The notes beneath the pieces were generated by a model. That model saw only the letters and a list, made by a program, of their open reading frames with translations. It was not told where the DNA came from and did no database searches. DNA of 64,000 nt. It comes from Limnephilus marmoratus (Eukaryota > Arthropoda > Insecta > Trichoptera > Limnephilidae). The stretch is from contig OU862908.1 in assembly GCA_917880885.1 (NCBI GenBank), positions 49,373,819 to 49,437,818 on the forward strand. The letters run 5' to 3'. Made by a program: the position numbers and the translations under genes. Below are positions 34,681-45,109 of this stretch, piece by piece (within the stretch, counting starts at the first letter, position 1; the number at the start of each line of letters is the position of its first letter).

Positions 34681-37172
34681 TATTTTATTTATTTATTTTA
34701 CACACTTTAGAATTCTAAGATAAAAGAGTACCAATGAACTACCTTTTAGCAGTTTGTCTAACGGGTTCTTTACAGTAAAGATCTTATTAAAGTGAATTAA
34801 TAGTTACATTTTTACAATTATATAAAATATAAAATAAAAATTCAAAATTTTACAGAAATAAAGAGAAAAGAAAAATTATGAAAACATAAATAACAATTTT
34901 AAAGTCTTTAGAATAATATGTCATTGTAAGCTAATACAAATTAATTCTTTCAGTAAGCCAAGTCTTCAGTAAATTCACCAATAGTTGGTTTTGGGCACAG
35001 TTTTGAATTTCAGCAGGTAACATATTTAAACAACTGGGAATCATGTAATTTAACGTTCTTTGTCGATATTTATTTGTATGCTTAGGTATAATAAGTCTTT
35101 CAGTAAAGTTATAACGAGTATTATGGTTGTGTTCCAGCCTGCTTATATATAAAGGGTTACTTTAATGCTGAAATATAATTTTGTACCACAGAATTGCACT
35201 CACTGAAAGAATTTTGAGACTGATAAAAGTATGGAATATTATGCCTTTCTTTGTATATTTTTTTTTTCAGCTAATAATTTAACCAATGAATTTTGCACTG
35301 ATTGAACGTGGTCGATATTTGTTTTACAGGAAAATCCCCAAGCAGTTATTCCATACCTTATAACTTATTACAAATTCATCTAGAGATAAATAAATTATTC
35401 GAAGTGTGCAGATAGGAACAAAATAAATAGTTTATACAATATGCTTATAATTGATCTTAGTCGTGCACCTTGTTTATTTGTACGTCCCATTTGAAAAAGC
35501 AATCAATAATAACACCTAAATAAACATATTGTTACGTTACAAAAGATAAAGAATAGAGTCCTTTATTCCTGTTGCGAGGAGTTAGTGAATTGGGTCCCAG
35601 TGCACAGCTCGCCCCACCGCCCCCCTCTCCGCCCCCCTCTCCGCACGCGGAGGTCCGTGCCCCAGTGCCGATCGGCACCCGGCATTCATTCAACCGCTTG
35701 CCCCTGGCGCGATAACAGTGTCCAAGTAATTGCGCTATGGCGCTGTTCGAGAACCTAAAAACTCGTGATTGTTTCTATAATGTGTATTGTGCACGAGAAG
35801 GCTCCAGCCCACCAGTAGCCTGTCTGACGACTACCTCATTTCCTGCTTTGTGAGTAAAATGAATCTTTGCCCCCTCTTGTGTGCTACATCCCGCGTTTAA
35901 ATTCACTAACACGTGTGGAGAGTTGAGAGAGAGAAGTTCCCCGCCATGTTAGAATACTAGTCCTAGCAAGTACCCATGTGTAGTTTGCCGAGGCTGGCAA
36001 TTGTAAAACCCTGTCTCCTTCTAAATGAATAAACCCTTTACGTGCAAAACTGTGTTCTGATTTTGGAAAGAGACCTGGAGATTGTGAGGAAAGGAGGAGG
36101 AGGAATTCACAAGCGAACCACAACACTCGCCTTGGTTTTAAGAGGAACCTTGCTTGCGCCGGCTTCCTGAGCTAGTTCTGTTGGCCTATTTATTGCGTGT
36201 CCTTTCCAGGTTTGGTTTAGCAAAAGGCCGTATATGCGGTAATGCTAACAATATTCTTTAACTAGTTCCATATTTTCACACATACACATTGCAGGAATAC
36301 CAATATGTAAGCAATCTGATGTATGTGTCTTTATTTCAGGTGTAATATATACCTTAATATTAGGGGATCTTACGTGTAACAATTAAGTGTTTTTGGCATT
36401 TATGATTAAGCCAGAGTCATGAGACCATTTTAAGAGTTCAGTGTAGTCTTTTTGTAAAAGGTCTATACAAGTTTGCAAATCATTGCTAGAAATTACTAAA
36501 GCAGTATCATTCGCATGTAAGAAGTGCTTTACATGTCCAAAAATGAATTTAATAAAAGATACAATATACAATATACAGAATTGGACCTAATATGGAACCT
36601 TGAGGAACGCTGGCAAAAAACTTATTTTTTACTTAAAGAGTTTTAATTTCATGCATCGGTTTTTATGGTAATTTTCAAAAAGTTTTTGTAGTTTTCCTCT
36701 TATTCCTATAATAGCTAATATTTTAAGTATTTTACCATGATCAATAATATCTTATTTATAGATTTAATGATATATAAATAAGACTAGTGCATGTCTTTTA
36801 CAGTTTAATTTATTATTTATCATGTTGGAAAATTTTTGAAGCAGCAATTCTGTACTTTTTTTTGAAATCGTGTTGATTAGAATCTATTATAAAAAAATCA
36901 TATAAATATTTTAATAACTTTATTTGCATATATTTTTCAAGATTTTTTTTTCTAGAAATGGCAATATATAATTGGTCTGTAGTTATCCAATACAGTATGG
37001 TCACCTCCCTTATATATAGGTCTTATAATACCACATTTTAAGTCATCGGGGATTTTGGCTTGTAATAAGATTCTATTTATAAAATTGGTTATAATTGGAC
37101 CTAGGATTAAAATACGTTTTTTAATATCTTTCATCCCGATATTATCAATAACCGATCTGCCTTTTATCAACT
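34680..37172 (-). mobile_element. CR1/Jockey-type LINE, 5'-truncated, decayed, split by solo LTR
   Basis: On the minus strand: RT pieces RPIYKGGDHTVLDNYRPI (near 37000), the catalytic box as HANDTALVIS (near 36520, Asn in place of the first Asp), the C-terminal YVYLGVIIDCFFKWDVQI (near 35515), and an A-rich tail (aaataaataaaataaa) near 34695. The frame is broken several times. A solo LTR separates the YADD region from the C-terminal part. It is a dead copy. Confidence 0.75.
35530..36250. mobile_element. Solo LTR (721 bp) with 4-bp target duplication
   Basis: Begins TGTTACG and ends GCTAACA, flanked by ATAT on both sides (35526-35529 and 36251-36254). The interior is GC-rich with an AATAAA near 36027 and no retroviral ORF. 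It is unrelated in sequence to the solo LTR at 18988-20256 as far as I can see. The 4-bp duplication fits Ty3-like elements. Confidence 0.8.
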
Positions 37173-38710
37173 ATTCCAAAATTGTTTGAGAAATTTATTT
37201 TAAATAAAATCATTCACTGTATCAAGCCAGTAGTTTCACCTAACCAGCACGGTTTCACCTCTGGAAAATCTACTTTGTCCAATCTTTAAATTTACCAAAA
37301 CTTTATATCCAAATCCATGTCTAAGAAGTTACAAGTTGATTCAGTCTATACTGATTTCAGCAAAGCATTCGACAGAGTTAATCATGACCGGCTGTTAAAA
37401 AAGCTACATAAATTAGGAATAGTAGGGTATTTATACACGTGTTTTAACAGTTATGTAAGTAACAGGCAATTGGCCGTTAAAATTGATGGTTTTATTTCAT
37501 ATAAATTTATTGCTACCAGCGGTGTTCCCCAAGGATCGCATTTGGGACCAATTTGTGTTCTTTCTATTTTCAACGATGTCCAAGTTTTAATGTTTGCGGA
37601 CGATATGAAAATATTCAAAGCTATAAAAATTGTCAAAAACTGTCAAACATTGTAAAATAACTTGTTTAAACTTTTTGTTTGGTGCCAAACAAAAAGTATC
37701 TACAACTAAATATAAGCAAATGTCTAATTATGAGTTTTCGTAGAATAAAAAATCAAATGATTTATGAATACTCCATCAATGATGTAATGCTAACAGCTGT
37801 AACCGAGGTGAATGATTTGGGTGTAAACTTTGATCAAAAACTGAATTTTATAAACCATATTGAAATTACATCAAATAAAGCTTTGAAAATGTTGGGCTTT
37901 GTAATAAATCTATAAAATTTTGTACATGTCATTGGTTAGGAGTCAAATTGAGTACAACTCGACAGTATGGGCACCTAGTAACGCTGGTCATTCGCTCACG
38001 ATAGAAAGAATTCAAAATAAATTCTTAAGATTTATTAATTTTAGAATGGGTATTACAAGGGAATGTGTCAACTATGATTATCTACTATGTCAACTCAATT
38101 TATTAAAATGATCTGAACGTAGAATAGTTAATGACCTAACATGTTTATATAAAATCATAAATTCAATAATCAACAGCCGTGAACTATTATGCTTGATTTC
38201 TTTTCATACACCTCGCAAACCAACATCGAGGCAATATCTACCGTTCTATTGTGAAAACTCGAACACAGAATCACAATTGTGTACTCCCGTTCGCCGTATA
38301 CAAACTTTGGGTAATGACTATAAAGATGTTGTTGATATATACTACACACCATTCACTAAATATAAACAAGTCATTATCCAATTTATATTGAAAAGAAGAA
38401 CATCAAATTTTATTTAATTAACTAAACAAACTAAGTAGCTCAGCATCGACCTACGAGACCTTACCAATGTATTGTAATTTTCCTAGTATTACATTTTTCC
38501 ATCTTGCATGGCGGAGTATTTAGTTTCAATGTTATTTCGTTTTTTACTTTGTTTTTATTTTAGATGTTGTTTTTAATTTTGTCTTCTATTTGTTTTTTGA
38601 TTTTGTTTTTAATTTTGCTTTGATTTTGTTGTGCTTACTTAGATGGTCTTTGTAATAAATAAAAAAATAACGTGTAAAAGCCCAGCCGGGCGGGAAATTC
38701 AAAATAAATA
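37173..38710 (+). pseudogene. Jockey-type LINE fragment: RT and C-terminus, broken
   Basis: Plus-strand RT pieces: NQHGFTSGKSTLSNL (near 37240), YTDFSKAFDRVNHDRLL (near 37349), TSGVPQGSHLGPI and MFADDMKIF (catalytic pair intact, near 37591). After a frameshift, the C-terminal part DLGVNFDQKLNFINHIE and SLVRSQIEYNSTVWAPSN follow to 38110. The tail carries tgtaaaagcccagccgggcg and A-rich repeats (to 38710). It adjoins the minus-strand LINE head to head, so one inserted beside or into the other. Confidence 0.8.
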
Positions 38711-39260
38711 AATATTTTTCCATAGATTCTCTACTAGGTACTTACTTCAGATATCTTTACTATCAGACTGAAGAGAGATAGCTTTTAAATGTATTATTTT
38801 GTTAAATTTTATTTTATTTTTTAAACCAAAACTATTATTAAATCCTTAACTGACAGCACTGAAACAGTTACAAATTAGCAATATCTGCTTAATAATTTCA
38901 AACAAAGATAACTTTGAAGGTAACAATAAACTCAATGCAAATTTATTAGTGCCTATAAATTCTGAAGACAATTTTTTTGACAAGTCCCCTTTGTTTACAT
39001 CTTTTTTATTCTAAATAATCCCATTTAAATATTATGTTCTCTGTTATTATAACAATGATATATTTTTTTTAGTATAGCAACTGTAGTTTAGTAACACAAT
39101 AGTATCCTTTATCCTATACATAAATACTTGCATTTTATCACACATAATTTGTTAAATGTTCATTCCTACTTTGTTATTGATAATCTCCTGTGTACCGCTG
39201 TATACTTATAACATCATGTACTCATTAATATTTCTATTTTTGATAGTGATAATTCATGGT
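38710..39260. other. No feature recognised
   Basis: AT-rich DNA between the LINE tail and the Penelope-like repeats. No coding, repeat or RNA signal that I can support. Confidence 0.5.
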
Positions 39261-39269
39261 GGAATTTCA

Positions 39270-40020
39270 TTATAATAAAACGAATATAAAACTTTATTCC
39301 ACTTAATTTTATTTGACCTTATAATGAATCCTTATTTTATTTGACCTTATAATGACCTTATAATATATTATAATAAAACGAATATAAAACTTTATTCCAC
39401 TTAATTTTATTTGAATTTTATTTTAATTTTAATTTGAAAATAGGTACCTAATTAGTTTAGATCATTCCTACTCCAGTATCCCTTCAAAAAGTAACTTTGT
39501 AAAGATAAAGCAATTAGATTAATTTGCTAAGTCCCCGCTGGTGTATCCAGTGTAATTTTTATAATACTTTCGATATTAAAATATGTATTTAGTTTAGACC
39601 ATTCCCACTCCAATGTAAACATGTATCCCTTCAAAAAGCAATAAAAAAATACCATACTTCGTAAATATAATAACGATTTGACAATAAAATTAGGTCATTA
39701 GTAACGCATATTACTTGTAAGGTTTTTCCCTAATCATCATTGAAGTGAGCTACAAACCCAAGGTAATTACTTACTGGAATTACCAAAATATCTAGAAATT
39801 TGCCAGTCTAAAATGACTGCAACAAATATAATTATTATAATTGATTAAAATCCTTGTAGACCACCCCTCTCCCCCTCCCCAATATGTTGTGTATATAAAC
39901 CGTAGACTAAGAATTATTTGTACCAGTCTGAAGATGGATCTAACGAGCTGAAACCGGTTACGGTCAAATAAAATTAAGTGGAATAAAGTTTTATGTTCCT
40001 TTTATTATAATATATCATGT
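39270..40020. repeat. Penelope-like terminal repeats with hammerhead-like motif
   Basis: The sequence aaactttattccacttaatt occurs in minus sense at about 39288 and 39385, and as reverse complement at 39970-39995, giving inverted and direct terminal copies. At 39928-39965 (+) the string CTGAAGA ... GAAACCGGTTACGGTC fits a hammerhead ribozyme core: CUGANGA, GAAA, stem III CCG/CGG with a GTTA loop, then U-C as cleavage position. Stem II is weak. Penelope-like elements are known to carry such ribozymes in their terminal repeats. Confidence 0.5.
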
Positions 40021-40501
40021 ACTCACTTGAATGTAAAAGCCTTGCTATAGCGTTTAAATAAATACATAACATTCCTGGAGAAGAACTCTTCATTTGACTA
40101 ACAATCCTTCCTATATCCGCCGCTTTTGCCCTCGATAGGTACATGCTTTAAGGCATCGCCTCTGGTTCAAATTCAGTTGTCTTATGGTTGCACTTATGTA
40201 ACATATTGTAAACACTTTCAGAGAAATAATCAATAAAATCATTTATTAAACTTTCTTTTGTTCGATCTTTCATCAGATATTTAGAAGCATTTTCATAACA
40301 GTCATTTTTACATTTAGTTACTAAAATTTTATTACACTCCTCCCTTGTTTTTATTGAGTCTTGAATATAGTTTTTGAATTGTTCATTGTAGTAAAAAGTT
40401 TTTACTTCTTCAAATTTTGCAAATTCACTTTATGGCACCATTTTGTTAATGAAATAATTAAAAACACTTTGTTTTTACAACAATAATCTTTATTTAAAAG
40501 T

Positions 40502-40537
40502 CAACATGTTTCAAGAACGATGTTCTCTTCATCAGGA
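40502..40537 (-). ncRNA. Hammerhead-like motif of Penelope-like element
   Basis: The minus strand reads CTGATGA, a stem II of GAAC-ATC-GTTC type, then GAAAC. These are the two conserved core strands of a hammerhead with a good stem II. The expected U before the cleavage site is not present (GAC follows), so self-cleavage is doubtful. Confidence 0.45.
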
Positions 40538-40709
40538 CATTTAATGTACTAAAACTAAATGATCAAACATAGAAAGACAGGCGTGGGTAGAAATGGAAGT
40601 AGTGAGGGAAGAGAGAGGTGGAAAGGGGAGGTTCTTATAAAATCAACAAGGGAGAGGGGGGGGGGGGAGAGGTGGAAAGGGGGGTGCTTAGAAGAACATA
40701 GACAAAAAA

Positions 40710-41040
40710 TTACAATGGAAATATGTTTAAGATAGGGTTATTCACAAAATTAATTTGATTGTTAATAATATTTAAATTTCTATTGACATTTTTCCGAATT
40801 TCTAATATTTCTAAAAGATCTAAGTGAAAACCACTAACGTTATTGTGTAAAATTTTGAAACCAGTATTTACATCAAATGAATGGTTAAATTCAATTAGAT
40901 GTTTAGCAAATTCCGAATAATTATTGCTATTTAGACATCTCAAATGTTCCTTAATCCTAGTTTCAAAATTTCTGCAAGTTTTGCCTATGTAAAAATGGTT
41001 GCAGTCATTACAATTCAATTGGTAAACTCCGTATTAAACA
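40710..41040 (-). pseudogene. GIY-YIG endonuclease end of a Penelope-like retroelement
   Basis: The minus-strand frame gives GVYQLNCNDCNHFYIGKT, then CRNFETRIKEHLRCL and EFAKHLIEFNHSFD. GVY...YIG is the GIY-YIG nuclease signature, and the arrangement with CxxC residues is the one found at the C-terminus of Penelope-like elements. The frame is open to a stop at 40710, about 170 bases before the hammerhead-like motif. The reverse transcriptase upstream is missing, so this is a 5'-truncated relic. Confidence 0.8.
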
Positions 41041-41225
41041 AAAAATGTAAGAAAAAACTTCATTTGTCCTACATTTACCCATTGCTTGGGCTTAGTGATA
41101 ATATTTAAAAATAATGGAGAAAAATATTGCTTTTAAATCATCAAACCTCCAATTTAATCATGAAAAAAATTCCTAATACAATGCAGCCTGCTTTTTATAC
41201 GAATAATAAATTGAAAAATTATATT

Positions 41226-42120
41226 TTAAATAACAAGGACAACGACCAAAAAATTAAAAAATCCTATGTCATCTTTGGGGATGTTTACTTGTTCTATAGA
41301 ATCTAACTGAACATTAATAGCCGTAGTGTGGTAATATGCAATGTTACAATCACATACACATGAGGAAATTGAACTTACACCTGCAAAAACTCCAGAGGAT
41401 TGTCTTCCGCTAATCCTTAAAAAGAAATGATCGATACACGAGCTGTTTGTTTTCTGTTGAACTATCACTTCTTTTGTTACGTCATCTATATATTTTTTAA
41501 ATAATTATTTGCTAGGATATTTTCGTAAGTTTTTTTTTTTTTAATTTTTCTTTATTCATTACATATTATGGTTACATTATTTGTGGATTTTTCGATCACC
41601 ATGCTAGGCTGATGCCGGTGTTATGGTGGTCGAATCGTTATTATGACTGAATCATTTCTATTTAATAAGTTTAAATTGACGTCACCAAAATATATGACAC
41701 TTTCATTTGGGTCAATATTATTTTTAAACGCGGAAGATATTTCAGACAAAAATGGTGTTTATTGAGATTCGGAGGTCGGCGTATAGCTAAAAGATTTAAA
41801 TTTTTGTTATTTTTAGGTGTCAATTTTCAAAAAATGCTTTAAAAATATTTTGTGTGTATAAATATTTGCGAAAAGGTAAGATTATTTTTTACATATTATA
41901 ATAAAAAATAAAATACCTCCACCGAATTTGTAACCTCTGCAATAGTGATACGAATTAAATCCGGTAATTTCATAGAAACCAACATGTTCCGAACGTATTG
42001 CTGTTTCACAAAGCATAAGTATGCAAATGTGATTTACACAGTTTTGAAAATAAGCTTGAAAGAGATCGCCATATTTGCATATTGACCTAATGTTGAGTTC
42101 TACATGAGTTAGATTATTTG
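41226..42120 (-). pseudogene. LINE endonuclease relic
   Basis: Minus-strand fragments resemble a LINE AP endonuclease: a piece near 41690-41790 reading FLSEISSAFKN and then IYFGDVNLNLL (GDxN catalytic box), and one near 41405-41440 reading SSCIDHFFLR. Frames are broken. A T-rich segment with atgctaggctgatgccggtgtt near 41530-41635 interrupts it and matches the LINE tail at 54890-54990. Clade unknown. Confidence 0.55.
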
Positions 42121-42229
42121 TTTAATATTTTCTTGTAGTCTGCATTTGAATCCATTCATACATATAATTAACTTTACAAAAATTTACATATCTTTCAATA
42201 TAACTAAAAGACACTTTTCATTTTAAAAT

Positions 42230-43000
42230 CATAAAAATTGAGGTTTGATATTCCCAATTTTTGTCTTCCAAAACTGAACCGATTTTAAAGTTTTTTTTTA
42301 ATTAACTGTGTTGGAAAAAAATACTCTATGTCTGTCTGTTTCATTTAAAAAAAAACATTGTCTTGTTTATATACTAAACGTCTGTTGATGGCGTTTAAAC
42401 AAGGCATTTTTAATGATTTTTGGAGGGCCTAACTCCTATATGAAGTAACTTATCAAAAAAAAACCAAAACATACCGAAACGTTAGTTGTTGGTGTCTATA
42501 TTATGTAAAAAAAAATATATTTGCCTTAGTTTCAAAATCAAGAGAAGAAATTGGAGATGGAGAATACATTTGTATGAACAAAACGCCACCTGGTTTCCTC
42601 TTAATGTACTAACAATGTATTTTTGGGGGCCCTTCTCCAACACAGAATAATGAATCAAAGAAAGTTCTAGTGATTTTAATATATCACATATTCTTACCAA
42701 ATAATAATTTGATAATGAATAATGCTAAGGCATCCTAATATCGTCGATCCAAATCTCTATTTACAATGTAACATATTTAGATGTCATTGTTGAAATGTTC
42801 TTTCTTTATCTTTATTTAATCACTAAATAAAGAGATTACAATTCAAGATCAAGAATTAGCTGAGTAAGAAATCATTGCAAATATGAACATTATAATGGAT
42901 TTATCCAAACACGTACCAGCTCAAGGATGGATCACGCGTAATAGTAAGACCCGAACGGGAAACGGTACCCCAAATGACCCCTGCCATAAGGTTAGCCCAA
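42230..43000. other. Duplicated flank, no gene seen
   Basis: Aligns with 15315-15650 and 24670-25080 of unit 1, which are separated there by the 9-kb LINE nest. It therefore shows the pre-insertion state. No coding signal. Confidence 0.7.
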
Positions 43001-43745
43001 TAGGTTCGCTACGATTGGTGACTTAGCAGGAGTGCCCGGGTTTATGGGGTGAGGTTTGTCTAGGTCTTAGCGACGGATGGATTTGCCTACCTACTGCGTG
43101 GCGAGCCGTATCTGGAGAAACTGGTTGAGCGAGACCGTTTGATCTCTCCAGCTGGACTTTCTCAACTCATCGCTTGTGGGCTCAACTTGCACCGCAGTGG
43201 GAAGGGTGGATACGTACGTCCCTTGCTCCTGTACACATTAGCGATGTGTTGGTTCAGCTGGAGTGGGCCCTTGAACTTGGGTTCTTCGTGGGAAGCGGAT
43301 CCTACTCCTACTCCTTTTTCAAATCGACTGCTCCCAGAGAACCCGGAACTCGGAGGCAGACTCGGAGTCGGAACCCGAATGCTTCCACCGTCGTCCCCGT
43401 TTTCTAGCTACTCGCGAGTCGGAAGCAGGTCCCGGGTTCGAGTTCTTTTGCCGAACCCGTGCGTCCCGGTAGTCACAACAGCACCCAGTACCTAGTCCGC
43501 ACCCAAGAATTCAGACCCGGGACCTGCTCCTAGAACTCGAGTACTTTTAAAAGGAAGCACGTCTCGGAGGCCTCCGACAAAATGCAGAACTTTCCCATCT
43601 CTAGTACGCGTTGACCCCCAGATCCCTGCCCGGACCTCATATCTTTTTACTTCCCAAATTTTCTCTCCCTCTTTTCCCATAACACAGGCCTCGAGGGAAT
43701 TTTTTTCCTCAAGGCCTCCTGTGCGGATCTAATCTATATAAATCT
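43000..43745 (+). mobile_element. Short LINE derivative (5' UTR joined to 3' UTR), unit 2 copy
   Basis: Contains gcaggagtgcccgggtttat and ggtgaggtttgtctaggtct at the 5' side, and cctcgagggaatttttttcc, ctcaaggcctcctgtg at the 3' side. The internal GC-rich element is at 43239-43603. It is orthologous in position to 25075-25692. Confidence 0.7.
43239..43603. mobile_element. Small hAT-like element inside LINE derivative, unit 2 copy
   Basis: Ends are TAGCGATGTG at the left and CCCATCTCTA at the right, inverted repeats of each other. It is about 100 bases longer than its counterpart at 25276-25540. The right part is near-complementary to 32510-32600, showing the same family in the opposite orientation. 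Confidence 0.65.
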
Positions 43746-44018
43746 TCTAAAACGAGTGTTCCATTTTCCAAAGATCGATAATTGCTTTTCCCTAATTGCT
43801 TATACATACAAATATATTGCGACGTGGAAATGGTGGTAGATTAATTTTACCCGGAAAACAATTTTTATTGATAATAATAGATCGATAGATAACTATTTTT
43901 GCGATTTAAGTGGGTAGATGCGCCATCGTCGTAATAAACATCAATAAATTGAAAAGCAGCGATAAAGTAATGACGGTATGATTTTTGAAAAAATATTTTG
44001 AATGATAAGGGGCCATCC

Positions 44019-44122
44019 ATAACGAATTTCATGATTTTTGACCCCCCTCGTCCCTGTCACACATCGTCGCAATTTTGACCCCCCCCCCTTTAAGGTGTGA
44101 CGTAATTTATGGATGGCCACTA
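44019..44122. mobile_element. Short MITE with GGCCATCCATAA ends
   Basis: About 104 bp with inverted ends (ggggccatccataa at the left; gtggccatccataa as reverse complement of the right end). It carries two tracts of the kind gacccccc. The unit 1 counterpart position (about 25790) lacks it. Confidence 0.6.
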
Positions 44123-44704
44123 ATAATTATTGCAATAAAAAACAATTGTATTATATATGTAATGAGTAATGACTAATGGGCATGTGGCTCAGACGCCGGC
44201 GTCCGGGAAAAAAACCATGTTTTTTTAATATTTTAAATGCGATTATGTATAAAAAAAACCGTATGAAAGACAAGTTCAAACACACTTGAAGTGAAATAAC
44301 ACAAAACTGCTCTATACAAATATTACGTTATTATTATTGATGTCAGAATCGCTTGCGCCAAAATCAGTCTGGATTCTGGAAGCTCTTTTTTAGTTGATCT
44401 ATGTGGCTTCTCAGAATGCTTTCAAATTAATGTTCTTTGACATTTGCGTTTCACTTTTCGCAGCAGTCACTAACACAAATAATAATATTTAACATTTTCA
44501 AAAGAGTATCAAAAATTTATATTATTTAATATGACGTAGTATAAAATTATACGAATGATAAATCCGCACCTGCACAGGCAACTGTCGTTCGTTTCGTACA
44601 TTGATAATAATATCTAAATGAATAATAATGAATTATTATTGAATCTTTTTGAATGCAGTTCGCAAGTTCAATGGTCTGTATATTTTTCTACGTTAGTTTG
44701 TTTT

Positions 44705-44960
44705 TTTTTAATCATCATCACTATTGGCTCTACAACCCCTGGTGGGTCTTGGCCTCCTCAAGAGTCTTCCTCCACTCATCTCGGTTTTGTGCCAGCTCTC
44801 TCCAGTTTGAAAGCTCCAAGATAGATATGTCTTTGAGGACGTTGTCGCTCCATCTTAGTCTTGGCCTTCCCAGGCTCCTTCGCCCTATTGGTCTTGAGTT
44901 CAGCAGGGACTTTGGTGCTTGATGCTCGGTCATTCTCTCCACATGACTCAGCCACTAGTT
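44705..44960 (-). mobile_element. RTE-like LINE 3' end
   Basis: The minus strand encodes RRSLGRPRLRWSDNVLKD and then SNWRELAQNRDEWRKTLEEA, the typical C-terminal end of a LINE ORF2, stops, and continues to a 3' UTR ending gtgatgatgattaaaaaaaa. The TGATGA-type tail suggests an RTE relative. 5'-truncated. Confidence 0.7.
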
Positions 44961-45109
44961 TTTTTTAATACGCTAAACTAAAAAAAAATCATACGAAAAA
45001 AAGGAAAAGAAAAAACATGTACCAAAACCATAGTTTTCCGTAACCAGATAATTTTCGGACCTTCGCGGTAGAGCGGTTAACTTCTTGATTCCGATGAAAA
45101 TATACCTAT

